64,000 nucleotides of DNA. Source: Selenomonadales bacterium 4137-cl (GTDB taxonomy: Bacteria; Bacillota; Negativicutes; Sporomusales; UBA7701). The position numbers and the translations under genes were made by a program. How positions within the stretch are numbered: the first letter of the stretch is position 1; every line of letters starts with the position of its first letter. Below the pieces are notes generated by a model that saw only the letters and a list, made by a program, of their open reading frames with translations, made no database searches and was not told the origin of the DNA. Location: contig JAUOZS010000001.1 in NCBI GenBank assembly GCA_032334055.1, positions 1,524,501 to 1,588,500 of the forward strand, written 5' to 3'. Positions 26,591 through 34,403 of the stretch are shown piece by piece.

Positions 26591-26668
26591 GTGAAACTCA
26601 AAGTTTACTCGATGTCCGTACCGCGGCCGCTGCGGAGAATATTGCGGATTTTTTGTAAAAATGGCTAA
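26591..26668 (+). CDS. spoVM: Stage V sporulation protein M-like micro-protein, 25 residues
   Basis: A GTG start at 26591 with GAGGTG a few bases upstream opens a 25-codon frame ending GGC TAA. Residues 4-19 read KVYSMSVPRPLRRILR. This lines up without gaps with KFYTIKLPKFLGGIVR of Bacillus subtilis SpoVM, recalled from memory, keeping the Tyr, the Pro that bends the chain and the basic amphipathic helix. SpoVM inserts into the convex forespore membrane and anchors SpoIVA, encoded at 12770. An 8-bp stem (26538-26545 with 26576-26583) lies just before the ribosome site. The match is by eye. Confidence 0.72.
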   Translation: MKLKVYSMSVPRPLRRILRIFCKNG

Positions 26669-26682
26669 ATACGGTAATACTA

Positions 26683-26707
26683 ATAACCGCCTGAAACAGG
26701 CGGTTAT
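26683..26707 (+). terminator. Hairpin after spoVM
   Basis: ATAACCGCCTG and CAGGCGGTTAT form a perfect 11-bp stem with an AAA loop, 15 bases behind the spoVM stop. The T-run is weak (CTATTTATG). Confidence 0.6.
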
Positions 26708-26862
26708 CTATTTATGCACGCTCCGCGCAGACTGTCGGCGGCCCCATTCTTTCCACGCCGAAAAGCAGGAATATTTACACTAGACAGAGAATTAAGAGTA
26801 CCGCATTTACTCTCGCCGCACTACCGTGTGGGACAGGACAATACCAGCAGGGGGGACTTGAT

Positions 26863-28947
26863 TTGAAAGAGTACAAAAGCGACAAAATCCGGAACGTAGG
26901 CATTTTCGCCCATGGTGGCGCCGGCAAGACTTCGCTCGCGGAAGCTCTGCTTTACACCACCGGGGCTGTCACTCGTCTCGGCAAAGTGGACGATGGCACG
27001 GCGACCACCGATTTCGAGCCAGAGGAAGTCAAACGCAAAGTAACGATAAGCACCGGTTTGGCCCCTTGCGAGTGGCATGACCATAAAATAAATTTCCTCG
27101 ACACGCCGGGCTACGCCGACTTCGTCGCCGAAGTCAAAGGAACCCTCAGAGCGGTTGACGCCGCCCTCATCGTCCTCTGCGCCGCCTCCGGCGTCGAAGT
27201 AGGCACCGAAAACGTCTGGAAGTACGCCGAAGAAGACGGCGTGCCCCGTTTCGCCTTCATCAACAAGATGGACCGTGAAAACGCCGACTTCTACTCCACC
27301 ATCGACCAGATGAAAGAGAAATTCGGCAACAACATCTTCCCGATCCAGATACCCATCGGCGCCCAGGACAGCTTCAAAGGCATCGTCGACCTCGTTAAAA
27401 TGAAAGCCTACACCGTCGCCAACGCCCAGGGCACCCAGTACACCGAAGGCGAAATCTCCGCCGATCTTAAAGACAAAGCCGAGGAAGCCAGGCTTGCCAT
27501 GATCGAGGCCGCCGCCGAAGCCGACGACGACCTGCTCACGAAATACCTCGAAGGCGAAGAACTCAGCGACGAAGAAATCCGCACCGGGCTCATCAAAGGC
27601 GCGGCCCAGGGCAAATTCTGCCCCGTCATGTGCGGCGCAGCCGCCAAAAACATCGGCCCCCAGCAACTCCTCGACGCCCTGATCACCTACGCCCCCTCGC
27701 CGGAAAACGCCGTCGCCAAAGGCCACAGTCCCGCCACCAAGGACCCCGTCGAGCGTAAAGCCGGCGACCCGTTCGCCGCCCTGGTCTTTAAAACCACCGC
27801 CGACCCCTTCGTCGGCCGTCTCAGCTACATCCGCGTCTTCTCCGGCCAGCTCAAACCCGACTCCACCCTCTACAACGCCAGCCGTGAAAAGAGCGAGCGC
27901 ATCGGCAACATCTTCACCATGCGCGGCAAAACCCAGGACACCCTCACCGTGGCCAACACCGGCGACATCGTCGTCGTCGCCAAGATGGCCGAAACCAAGA
28001 CCGGCGACACCATCTGCGACAAAGACAAGCCCGTCGTCTTCGACCCCATCGCCTATCCCAAGCCGATGTTCACCATGGCCGTCGAAGCCAAAAACAAGGG
28101 CGACGAGGACAAGATCGGCAACGCCCTCGCCCGCATGGCCGACGAAGACCCCACCTTCACCCTCGAGAAAAACCTCGAAACCCACCAACTTCTCGCCAGC
28201 GGCATCAGCGACATGCATATCGACGTCATCGCCGAGCGCATGAAACGCAAATTCGGCGTCGACGTCAAACTCAGCGACCCCCGCATCCCCTACCGCGAAA
28301 CCATCCGCTCCAGCGTCAAAGTCGAATACAAACACAAAAAACAAAGCGGCGGGCACGGCCAGTACGGCCACGTATGGCTGCAGCTCGACCCGCTGCCCAC
28401 CGGCACCGGCTTCGAATTCACCGAGTCCATTTTCGGCGGCGCCGTGCCCCGCCAGTATTTCCCGGCCGTCGAAAAAGGCGTCCGCGAAGCCATGGATAAA
28501 GGCATCATCGCCGGCTACCCCGTCACCGACATGAAAGTCAACCTCACCGACGGCTCCTACCACGACGTCGACTCCTCGGAAATGGCCTTCAAGATCGCCG
28601 CCTCCGGCGCCATCAAAAAAGGCGCCCTCCAGGCCAAGCCCACCCTCCTCGAGCCGGTCTACAGCGTCGAAGTCACCGTCCCCGAGTCCTACATGGGCGA
28701 CATCATCGGCGACTTCAACAGCCGCCGCGGCCGCATCCTCGGCATGGAGCCGATAGGAGGGGGGCTGGGCGTAGTCCGCGCCCAGGCGCCGCTGGCCGAA
28801 GTCTTCCGCTACTCCATCGACCTTCGCTCCATGACCCAGGGTCGCGGCAAATTCGACATGGCCTTCGACCACTACGAAGAAGTCCCGCAGCGTATCGCCG
28901 AAGGGATTATTGCCGCCTACAAGAAAGACAAAGAAGACGACGAATAA
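26863..28947 (+). CDS. Elongation factor G paralogue (EF-G-2 type)
   Basis: A 694-residue five-domain translational GTPase. The G1 loop is AHGGAGKTSL instead of the AHIDAGKTT of main EF-G, G3 is DTPGYADF, and G4 is NKMD. Domain IV and V are complete (VKVEYKHKKQSGGHGQYGHVW; GDFNSRRGRILGME). The altered G1 marks the EF-G-2 branch, whose role is unclear. The gene stands alone rather than in the str operon. TTG 26863 follows GGGGGGAC. A palindromic repeat copy begins five bases after the stop. Confidence 0.93.
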   Translation: MKEYKSDKIRNVGIFAHGGAGKTSLAEALLYTTGAVTRLGKVDDGTATTDFEPEEVKRKVTISTGLAPCEWHDHKINFLDTPGYADFVAEVKGTLRAVDAALIVLCAASGVEVGTENVWKYAEEDGVPRFAFINKMDRENADFYSTIDQMKEKFGNNIFPIQIPIGAQDSFKGIVDLVKMKAYTVANAQGTQYTEGEISADLKDKAEEARLAMIEAAAEADDDLLTKYLEGEELSDEEIRTGLIKGAAQGKFCPVMCGAAAKNIGPQQLLDALITYAPSPENAVAKGHSPATKDPVERKAGDPFAALVFKTTADPFVGRLSYIRVFSGQLKPDSTLYNASREKSERIGNIFTMRGKTQDTLTVANTGDIVVVAKMAETKTGDTICDKDKPVVFDPIAYPKPMFTMAVEAKNKGDEDKIGNALARMADEDPTFTLEKNLETHQLLASGISDMHIDVIAERMKRKFGVDVKLSDPRIPYRETIRSSVKVEYKHKKQSGGHGQYGHVWLQLDPLPTGTGFEFTESIFGGAVPRQYFPAVEKGVREAMDKGIIAGYPVTDMKVNLTDGSYHDVDSSEMAFKIAASGAIKKGALQAKPTLLEPVYSVEVTVPESYMGDIIGDFNSRRGRILGMEPIGGGLGVVRAQAPLAEVFRYSIDLRSMTQGRGKFDMAFDHYEEVPQRIAEGIIAAYKKDKEDDE

Positions 28948-28951
28948 TTTC

Positions 28952-29129
28952 GGTCGCGTAAAAAGTCCATCTGCGGCGTTGCTCCTCGGCTGCCATCCTC
29001 AGCGTACGTACGTGTACGCGCGATGCTGTTAAACCGATCCTCAGCAAACAACGCATATTAATGTTGTCGCAGAGGAAACGGTGGTGTCAGCCTCCGGTGC
29101 GCCTTGCATCTGGAGCTTTTTACGCAACC
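28952..29129. repeat. Dispersed palindromic repeat, copy E (longer variant)
   Basis: The left end GGTCGCGTAAAAAGTCCATC and right end CATCTGGAGCTTTTTACGCA then ACC are imperfect reverse complements. The core again has GCGTAC...GTACGC. It is about 55 bases longer than other copies, with extra sequence between core and right end. It sits between the EF-G paralogue and the tRNA-Gln terminator. Confidence 0.75.
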
Positions 29130-29154
29130 TCAACCCATCAAAACTGGACCATCG

Positions 29155-29184
29155 AAAAAGCACCCGCGCAAGCAGGTGCTTTTC
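29155..29184 (-). terminator. Terminator of tRNA-Gln
   Basis: AAAAGCACC pairs with GGTGCTTTT. Read on the reverse strand it lies just behind the tRNA and ends in a T-run. Confidence 0.8.
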
Positions 29185-29191
29185 TCTTCCT

Positions 29192-29266
29192 TGGCAGGGG
29201 CGGCTGGATTCGAACCAACGCATGACGGAGTCAAAGTCCGTTGCCTTACCGCTTGGCGACGCCCCT
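29192..29266 (-). tRNA. tRNA-Gln (anticodon TTG)
   Basis: On the reverse strand: acceptor AGGGGCG with CGCCCCT, D-arm GCC...GGC, anticodon stem ACGGA/TCCGT around CTTTGAC, and T-arm GTTGG TTCGAAT CCAGC. CCA is encoded. The anticodon is TTG. Confidence 0.95.
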
Positions 29267-29323
29267 ATATAAAGTTTCCTTTAAGAAAAATATATCATGT
29301 CTTGGTTCCTTATCGCAACTCTC

Positions 29324-29599
29324 GCGGAGAACGCAGGCTGTGCGCCGGAGCTGCGGCTGAACACGCCGTAAGGCTCGGGCCGACACAGCCGTACCGTCGC
29401 CAACGGACGTCCGTGTCCGATGGCTCCTCGCCCCACGTTCTGTATTCGATGCCTAGTCCGCCGTCGGTATAATAGGCAATAGCCACCCGCCTACTGTGTG
29501 CGAGCCGTCCATGGCCGGGCGTACGTTCGTGTTACCGGCCTCCTTTGCCAACGGCGCGTAACAGCCTTTGCAACGGCGCAGCACGCCTGCGTTCTCCGC
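29324..29599. repeat. Giant imperfect inverted repeat (276 bp) without ORF
   Basis: A perfect 15-bp terminal inverted repeat, GCGGAGAACGCAGGC, bounds the element at 29324-29338 and 29585-29599. The complementarity continues inwards imperfectly for about 60-80 bases per side (shared GCGCCG, GGCTG, ACGCGCCGT, GGCCG), so the whole could fold into one long hairpin. No convincing ORF lies inside. The remaining bases of the 29267-29645 gap hold nothing else I can support. Confidence 0.6.
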
Positions 29600-29645
29600 C
29601 GCCTGTGGAGCTCTATCTATTATTATAGGAGAAAAGCGCGAGCGA

Positions 29646-30314
29646 TTATTTTACTATTTGTGGATCGGATGATTCACTAAATTGGAGTGTCGTGCCTGCA
29701 GGGTATGTTATTTTGTTAATTTTGAATTCTTTGGCTATAGTTCCGCGGGACACTTGGCCACCGGGACCGAAAAAAACTTCTGTTTCGCCTTTGAATAATA
29801 TAAAACCGGCGTTATCATCGAGTGGAAGGAAGTTTCGCCAACCGAGAGGGCGAAAGGTAATATCAGAATATATAGTTCCAGTCTTGACATAACCTTGTTC
29901 ATCAAATTCAATATATGTATTTTTTTTGAAAGTTGCGTGAGACGCCGAGCCCCAAATGAGAAATGAAGCGTCTTCACCTATCTGACCGGAGAGCACCTCG
30001 CCGCGAGCATTAAATACTATTGGGCAAGTATCTGGTTTGAAGATCATTAACGTTGAATGCAAGTCCTTGTCGTAGAAATAGAAAAAGCCTTTAGACGCAG
30101 GGATTAAAAATCCGTAGTATTTTAACGTTCCCGATATTACTTCGTATTGTTCATTTAGAGTTACTGACGTTCCTCCTTTAAATTTAACAGAACCAGAAAC
30201 GTCGCCCTGGGGATGCAGAAGGGTATCCTCGGCGAGAGTTTTTGTGATCGGTGCGGCGCTGGCAGAAGAAAAAGATAGGCAAACGAAAACCAACACCAGT
30301 AATATTTTGGACAT
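29646..30314 (-). CDS. Secreted protein of unknown function with four tandem repeats
   Basis: A 222-residue protein with a clear signal peptide (MSKILLVLVFVCLSFSSASA, cut near APIT). The rest contains four imperfect repeats of about 40 residues, each ending in a G-x-V-x-x-G-[TQ]-[IL] turn (YEVISGTL, GEVLSGQI, GYVKTGTI, GQVSRGTI), rich in aromatic residues and beta-strand pattern. The gene is AT-richer than its neighbours and lies alone between two tRNA genes, which suggests acquisition. A Shine-Dalgarno AAGGAG precedes the start. I do not recognise the family. Confidence 0.75.
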   Translation of the reverse strand: MSKILLVLVFVCLSFSSASAAPITKTLAEDTLLHPQGDVSGSVKFKGGTSVTLNEQYEVISGTLKYYGFLIPASKGFFYFYDKDLHSTLMIFKPDTCPIVFNARGEVLSGQIGEDASFLIWGSASHATFKKNTYIEFDEQGYVKTGTIYSDITFRPLGWRNFLPLDDNAGFILFKGETEVFFGPGGQVSRGTIAKEFKINKITYPAGTTLQFSESSDPQIVK

Positions 30315-30352
30315 ACATTCATCATCTCCTTAATAAATTTCCTGTTGCTACC

Positions 30353-30381
30353 ATAATACTATGTTGAAAAATAATGGGCAA
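30353..30381 (-). promoter_or_regulatory. Candidate promoter of the secreted repeat protein
   Basis: On the reverse strand TTGCCC and TATTAT are separated by 17 bases, about 40 bases before the start codon. Confidence 0.45.
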
Positions 30382-30402
30382 GAAAAGCTCAGAGTCGTCG
30401 CA

Positions 30403-30452
30403 CATGCAAACAAGAAGGACAGACGTAATCGTCTGTCCTTCTTGTTTGCATG
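30403..30452 (-). terminator. Perfect 23-bp hairpin at the 3' end of tRNA-Pro(CGG)
   Basis: Bases 30403-30425 and 30430-30452 are perfect complements around a TAAT loop. On the reverse strand the stem begins inside the tRNA CCA. There is no downstream T-run, so it may serve 3' processing as well as termination. Confidence 0.65.
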
Positions 30453-30527
30453 GTCGGGGCGACAGGATTTGAACCTGCGACCTTTCGGTCCCGAACCGAA
30501 CGCGCTACCAAACTGCGCTACGCCCCG
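30451..30527 (-). tRNA. tRNA-Pro (anticodon CGG)
   Basis: On the reverse strand: acceptor CGGGGCG with CGCCCCG, D-stem GCGC, anticodon stem TTCGG/CCGAA around TTCGGGA, T-arm GCAGG TTCAAAT CCTGT, and encoded CCA. The acceptor 5' strand and D-arm equal those of tRNA-Pro(GGG) at 17192. Confidence 0.95.
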
Positions 30528-30543
30528 TCATTCAACGTTTCTT

Positions 30544-30572
30544 AGTATACACAAGCCGGCGGGAAAAGTCAA
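30544..30572 (-). promoter_or_regulatory. Promoter of tRNA-Pro(CGG)
   Basis: On the reverse strand TTGACT and TATACT are separated by 17 bases, with the -10 ending 17 bases before the tRNA 5' end. Confidence 0.85.
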
Positions 30573-30690
30573 CATGATAGACCTGGAAAGCAGGCCTAAA
30601 AATATATAAATTAAAACAAAAGCCGGACAGGATTTTTCCTATTTTTGGCGAATTTCTTTAATTGCAGCATAAAAAGCGGGGAGGGGAAGC

Positions 30691-31389
30691 ATGAGGCGCA
30701 CGAAAAAAATCGTCTTCACCGTAATAATGGCGTTGCTCATCGCCACCGCCGCCGCCCACGCCGCAGCGTCCCCGTCGCTTCTCAAACAGGGCATGAGCGG
30801 CGACGACATCTATAAACTCCAGGCAAAGCTGCTGGAATTCGGCTACTACGAAGACACGCCCGACGGCAACTTCGGCTCCCAGACCAAGCTCGCCGTCCTG
30901 GAGTTCCAGCTCGACGTCGGCCTCGAAGCCGACGGTGTTGCCGGCCCCGCCACCATAAAAGCCCTGCGCGACTTCAAACCCGCCGACGGCCAGCCGAGCC
31001 GCGCTCAGGCGGAAACGCGCAAAGCCCAGCAACTCGTCGCCTTTGCCAAAAAATTCGTCGGCGTGCCGTACGTCTGGGCAGGCCGGTCCCCGGGCGGATT
31101 CGACTGCTCGGGCTACATCTGGTACGTCTACAACACCTTCGGCATCCAGTTGCCGCGAATGGCCGACGGCCAATTCGAAGTCGGCGTCCCAGTCAGCCGC
31201 CGCCACCTGGCCCCAGGCGATCTCGTCTTTTTTAGCACCTACGAACCCGGCCCCTCGCACGTTGGCATCTACATCGGCGGCGGCAAATTCATCCACGCCA
31301 GCTCCGGCGCCGAGGAGGTCACCGTAACCCCGTTGAACAAGCAATATTATCTGGAACGCTACCTGGGCGCAAGGAGAATAATTAGATAA
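30691..31389 (+). CDS. Peptidoglycan-binding NlpC/P60 endopeptidase
   Basis: This 232-residue secreted cell-wall hydrolase has a signal peptide (residues 1-26), a PG_binding_1 domain (about 30-95, LQAKLLEFGYYEDTPDGNFG) and an NlpC/P60 cysteine peptidase domain (about 112-232). The catalytic Cys139 lies in FDCSGY, with His190 in PSHVGIYIGGG and His202 in KFIHASS. It probably cuts stem peptides. A role in spore or vegetative wall turnover cannot be told apart here. ATG 30691 follows GGGGAGGGG. Confidence 0.93.
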   Translation: MRRTKKIVFTVIMALLIATAAAHAAASPSLLKQGMSGDDIYKLQAKLLEFGYYEDTPDGNFGSQTKLAVLEFQLDVGLEADGVAGPATIKALRDFKPADGQPSRAQAETRKAQQLVAFAKKFVGVPYVWAGRSPGGFDCSGYIWYVYNTFGIQLPRMADGQFEVGVPVSRRHLAPGDLVFFSTYEPGPSHVGIYIGGGKFIHASSGAEEVTVTPLNKQYYLERYLGARRIIR

Positions 31390-31397
31390 CAAATACA

Positions 31398-31426
31398 AGA
31401 ACCGGGTAATAACCCCGGTTCTTTTT
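31398..31426 (+). terminator. Terminator after the NlpC/P60 gene
   Basis: AGAACCGGG and CCCGGTTCT form a 9-bp stem followed by five T residues. Confidence 0.85.
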
Positions 31427-31493
31427 GCGTCCGTTGATACGGCCGTTTTCTGTACAGCATTGGCAAGCCGAATAGGGCGGGGGAGGGCGCTCT

Positions 31494-33176
31494 TTACTCG
31501 TTCACAACCGCAAAACTCAGCGTTGGCTCCAGCCTCACCTCGAACGTCCGCTGCCAGGGCAGGCGGCACTTCAGCGCCAGCCCGTTCACCACATACCGCT
31601 TCCCGTCGGCGCTCCTCACCGGCAGCGTCTGCCCCGCCAGCCCATCGCGAAGCAGCGTATTCGCCCGGTCGGCCATCAGGCCGCTTATCCAGCCCTCGAC
31701 TTGCTGCATATGCTCACCGAGATTGTACGGATCGACCTTAGACATTTTCAGCCGCCGGTTTACGAACGGCTGGACATCTTTCTGATAATACCAATCGTCC
31801 AGCATCCGGCTGGCAAGAAACTCGTACTGCAACTTGTACAGCCCCAATCTATCGGTCCTAAGGCCCTTGCCCGCCAGCGCGGCGGTGAAAACCGCCGCCT
31901 GGGTCACCGCCGTTCCCAGCGAATTGCTCGTCGTGTTCCAGCCGGCGTATGCTGCCAACCGCGCCAGATCGGCGCCGCCCCTTAGCAGGTGTGGCAATAG
32001 CGTATCTTCGGCGAGAAAATGCTCGCTCAGATCCACCACCCCCACGCGGTGGCCTGCAGCCATCAGTTCCCTCACCTCGCGGGCGGCCGCCGCCGGCAGT
32101 CCTGGCCCCGTTTTGGCGGTGGCGGCATGGACGTACAGCACGAAATCGGCGCCATCCGCCCGGTCGACAAGCTTACCGCCGATCAGAGCGACCTTCTCGG
32201 CCACCGTACGGGCCATGGAATGCGGCATATACGGCATCACAATCCCCGGCGCCTCCGGATGAGAATACCTCACGAACACCCTCGGCCGGTAGCCCGCCGC
32301 CTGCATCGCAATCCTCCCCAGCAGCGTCAGCGCCACCTCGTCCGTCCCGCGGGTGATGACAACGCGGTCCGCCAAAGCAGGCCGACGGGCCACATAATGG
32401 CTCAGGCGGCTTTTTACCATATTCGGCATCCCGAAAGGGAACCCGTCGTCCTGGCCGATCACCAGCCCGGCGAGCACGCCCTCCTCAGTCATGGCCAGCA
32501 GGCGGAAATTGAGCTGAGTGTTCGCCTCGTACAGAGAGAGGTAACGGTTGACCACCGCCGGCGGGAGCTGGGCGGAAACCTTCTGCAGCTTATCCCGGTC
32601 CCGCGGGTTCTCAAACGTCAGTACCTCGTCCTTGAGAACCGAATACGCCAACATCTTTTTCTGGTAGCGGGCCGAATCGGCATTGTCGGCGACCAGCAGT
32701 CGGGGAATAATACTGAAAGCGTAGATCTTAAGCTGCGGGTTGCTCCTGTGCGCTTCGGAAAGCGCTTCCAGAGCGGCCTCCGCGTCGGCGGCCGTCCCTG
32801 TCCCGAGGCGCGAGGCCAGCAAACCGCCGTGCTCAAGCATATCGACGGAAACGATCGCCGCGTCCGCGTTCGCCGCCTGGCTACGCAGCCAGTCGCGCAG
32901 GCCGGTGCGGTTCGCGGGAGTACGATATTCGTCCAGCAGCTCGGTCGGCGGCAGCACGACGCGGATGCCGGCAAGGCGGCCAAGCTGCTCCACGAACTGG
33001 GTGCAGGGCGGGCGGCTGTCGAGCGGCACCAGCAGCACAGTCATCCCGTTCGCGGCCGGCGCGGTCAGCACAACCGGCTGCGCGGTGCGGATATAGCCGA
33101 AATTGAGATACAAGGCTGCCGCCGTAGCGGTCGCCGCCGCGATGATCGCCAGGCAGCACAGGAAACGTCTGAACAT
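31494..33176 (-). CDS. DUF4127 family protein, membrane-anchored
   Basis: A 560-residue protein with one N-terminal helix (residues 5-23) that acts as signal or anchor. The large outer domain begins LLVPLDSRPPCTQFVEQL, the DUF4127 opening, and continues with VSVDMLEHGGLLASRLG, LVIGQDDGFPFGMPN and GTDEVALTLLGR. The many conserved Asp, Asn and Gly residues suggest an enzyme acting on sugars or wall polymers, but no function is established. AGAGGTG precedes the start. It is a single-gene unit. Confidence 0.88.
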   Translation of the reverse strand: MFRRFLCCLAIIAAATATAAALYLNFGYIRTAQPVVLTAPAANGMTVLLVPLDSRPPCTQFVEQLGRLAGIRVVLPPTELLDEYRTPANRTGLRDWLRSQAANADAAIVSVDMLEHGGLLASRLGTGTAADAEAALEALSEAHRSNPQLKIYAFSIIPRLLVADNADSARYQKKMLAYSVLKDEVLTFENPRDRDKLQKVSAQLPPAVVNRYLSLYEANTQLNFRLLAMTEEGVLAGLVIGQDDGFPFGMPNMVKSRLSHYVARRPALADRVVITRGTDEVALTLLGRIAMQAAGYRPRVFVRYSHPEAPGIVMPYMPHSMARTVAEKVALIGGKLVDRADGADFVLYVHAATAKTGPGLPAAAAREVRELMAAGHRVGVVDLSEHFLAEDTLLPHLLRGGADLARLAAYAGWNTTSNSLGTAVTQAAVFTAALAGKGLRTDRLGLYKLQYEFLASRMLDDWYYQKDVQPFVNRRLKMSKVDPYNLGEHMQQVEGWISGLMADRANTLLRDGLAGQTLPVRSADGKRYVVNGLALKCRLPWQRTFEVRLEPTLSFAVVNE

Positions 33177-33261
33177 GATTCACCTCTTGTCGGGCTTGAC
33201 CTACACCAAATTCGACCCCGGCGCCCGAAATCCTGTAAACGCGGGAATTTGTTCCGGGAAC

Positions 33262-33291
33262 TTGACAGAACCTATTACTATTTTGTATAAA
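33262..33291 (+). promoter_or_regulatory. Promoter of rsmD-coaD
   Basis: TTGACA and TATAAA are spaced by 18 bases, some 30 bases before the rsmD start. Confidence 0.75.
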
Positions 33292-33322
33292 TGTGGTAAG
33301 ATATAAAAGGTGAATGAAAAAA

Positions 33323-33877
33323 ATGCGGATTATAACCGGGACTGCCAAGGGCCTCAAACTCAAAGCCCCCCGCGGCCGTGACGTCCGGCCCACCAGCGAC
33401 AGGGTCAAAGAATCGCTGTTCGCCATCCTGGCCGACCGCATCCGGGGAGCCGCCGTCGCCGACTTTTTCGCCGGCACCGGCAACCTCGGCCTCGAAGCCC
33501 TCAGCCGGGGTGCGGCCGCCGCCGTGTTCGTCGACGCCAGCCCAGCAAGCAACGCCTTGATTCGTGACAACGCGGACCGGGCCAGGCTTGCCGAAAAAGC
33601 CGAACTCCTCCGCAAGGACGCACTTGCCGCCGCCGGGCACTTCGCGCGCTCCGGCCGCACCTTCGACATCATATTCTGCGACCCTCCCTACAACAAGGGA
33701 CTGGTCGCCGCCATCCTGGAAAAAATCGACGCCGGCAAGCTCTTAAAGCCCGGAGGCGTCGTCATAATCGAACACTCGCGCCACGAGCCGCTGCCAGCCG
33801 GCCTGGTGAACCTGACAATCAGCCGCACCGAACGCTACGGGGAAACGTTGCTCACATTTCTCGAACACACCACCTGA
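33323..33877 (+). CDS. rsmD: 16S rRNA (guanine(966)-N2)-methyltransferase RsmD
   Basis: This 184-residue SAM-dependent enzyme modifies G966 of 16S rRNA during 30S assembly. VADFFAGTGNLGLEALSRGA is the SAM loop, and IIFCDPPYNKG is the DPPY catalytic motif. The N-terminus MRIITGTAKGLKLKAPRG is typical. ATG 33314 is too close to AAGGTGA, so ATG 33323 is preferred. coaD follows at once, the common rsmD-coaD order. Confidence 0.95.
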   Translation: MRIITGTAKGLKLKAPRGRDVRPTSDRVKESLFAILADRIRGAAVADFFAGTGNLGLEALSRGAAAAVFVDASPASNALIRDNADRARLAEKAELLRKDALAAAGHFARSGRTFDIIFCDPPYNKGLVAAILEKIDAGKLLKPGGVVIIEHSRHEPLPAGLVNLTISRTERYGETLLTFLEHTT

Positions 33878-33892
33878 ATGGAGGGCTCATCA

Positions 33893-34375
33893 GTGCGTAT
33901 CGCAGTATGCCCCGGCAGTTTCGACCCTGTAACCAACGGCCACCTCGACATCTTCGCCAGAGCCAGCAGCATCTTTGACAAGATTATTGTCGCCGTTTTC
34001 CACAACCCTAACAAAAAACCGCTCTACACCATGGAAGAGCGCGTCGAAATGCTGCGGATGGCCACCGCCCACATTCCCAACGTACAAGTCGACTGCTTTT
34101 CCGGACTGCTATACGAATACGTGCGCCGCCAGGATTCCACCATCATCGTCCGCGGCCTGAGAGCCCTGTCCGATTTCGAATACGAATTCCAGCGGGCGCT
34201 GCTCATCAAAAAGATCGACCCCCAGATGGAAACGGTTTTCATGATGACCACCGCCGACTACTCCTTCGTCAGCTCCACCGGCGTCAAGGAGCTGGCCAAA
34301 TTCGGCGGCGACATCAGCGGGCTCGTACCTGCGGCCGTGGCGGCGAAAATTATCGAGCGCCTCAACCAGGACTGA
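33893..34375 (+). CDS. coaD: Phosphopantetheine adenylyltransferase
   Basis: A 160-residue nucleotidyltransferase that makes dephospho-CoA from phosphopantetheine. The N-terminal PGSFDPVTNGHLDIF carries the TxGH-type motif, and YSFVSSTGVKELAKFGG the C-terminal ISSTxVKE motif. GTG 33893 is chosen over ATG 33878 because GGAGGG lies 7 bases before it and the protein then starts at the canonical VRIAVCPGSFDP. Confidence 0.96.
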   Translation: MRIAVCPGSFDPVTNGHLDIFARASSIFDKIIVAVFHNPNKKPLYTMEERVEMLRMATAHIPNVQVDCFSGLLYEYVRRQDSTIIVRGLRALSDFEYEFQRALLIKKIDPQMETVFMMTTADYSFVSSTGVKELAKFGGDISGLVPAAVAAKIIERLNQD

Positions 34376-34403
34376 ACCCCAGGCAGGGGAGGAGGATAAT
34401 GGC

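Noticed and set aside
26821..28872. 683-codon reverse frame antisense to the EF-G paralogue
   Set aside because: No recognisable domain; the forward frame is a complete five-domain EF-G.
29081..29472. Forward frames across tRNA-Gln
   Set aside because: They run through a tRNA gene, a terminator and the giant inverted repeat.
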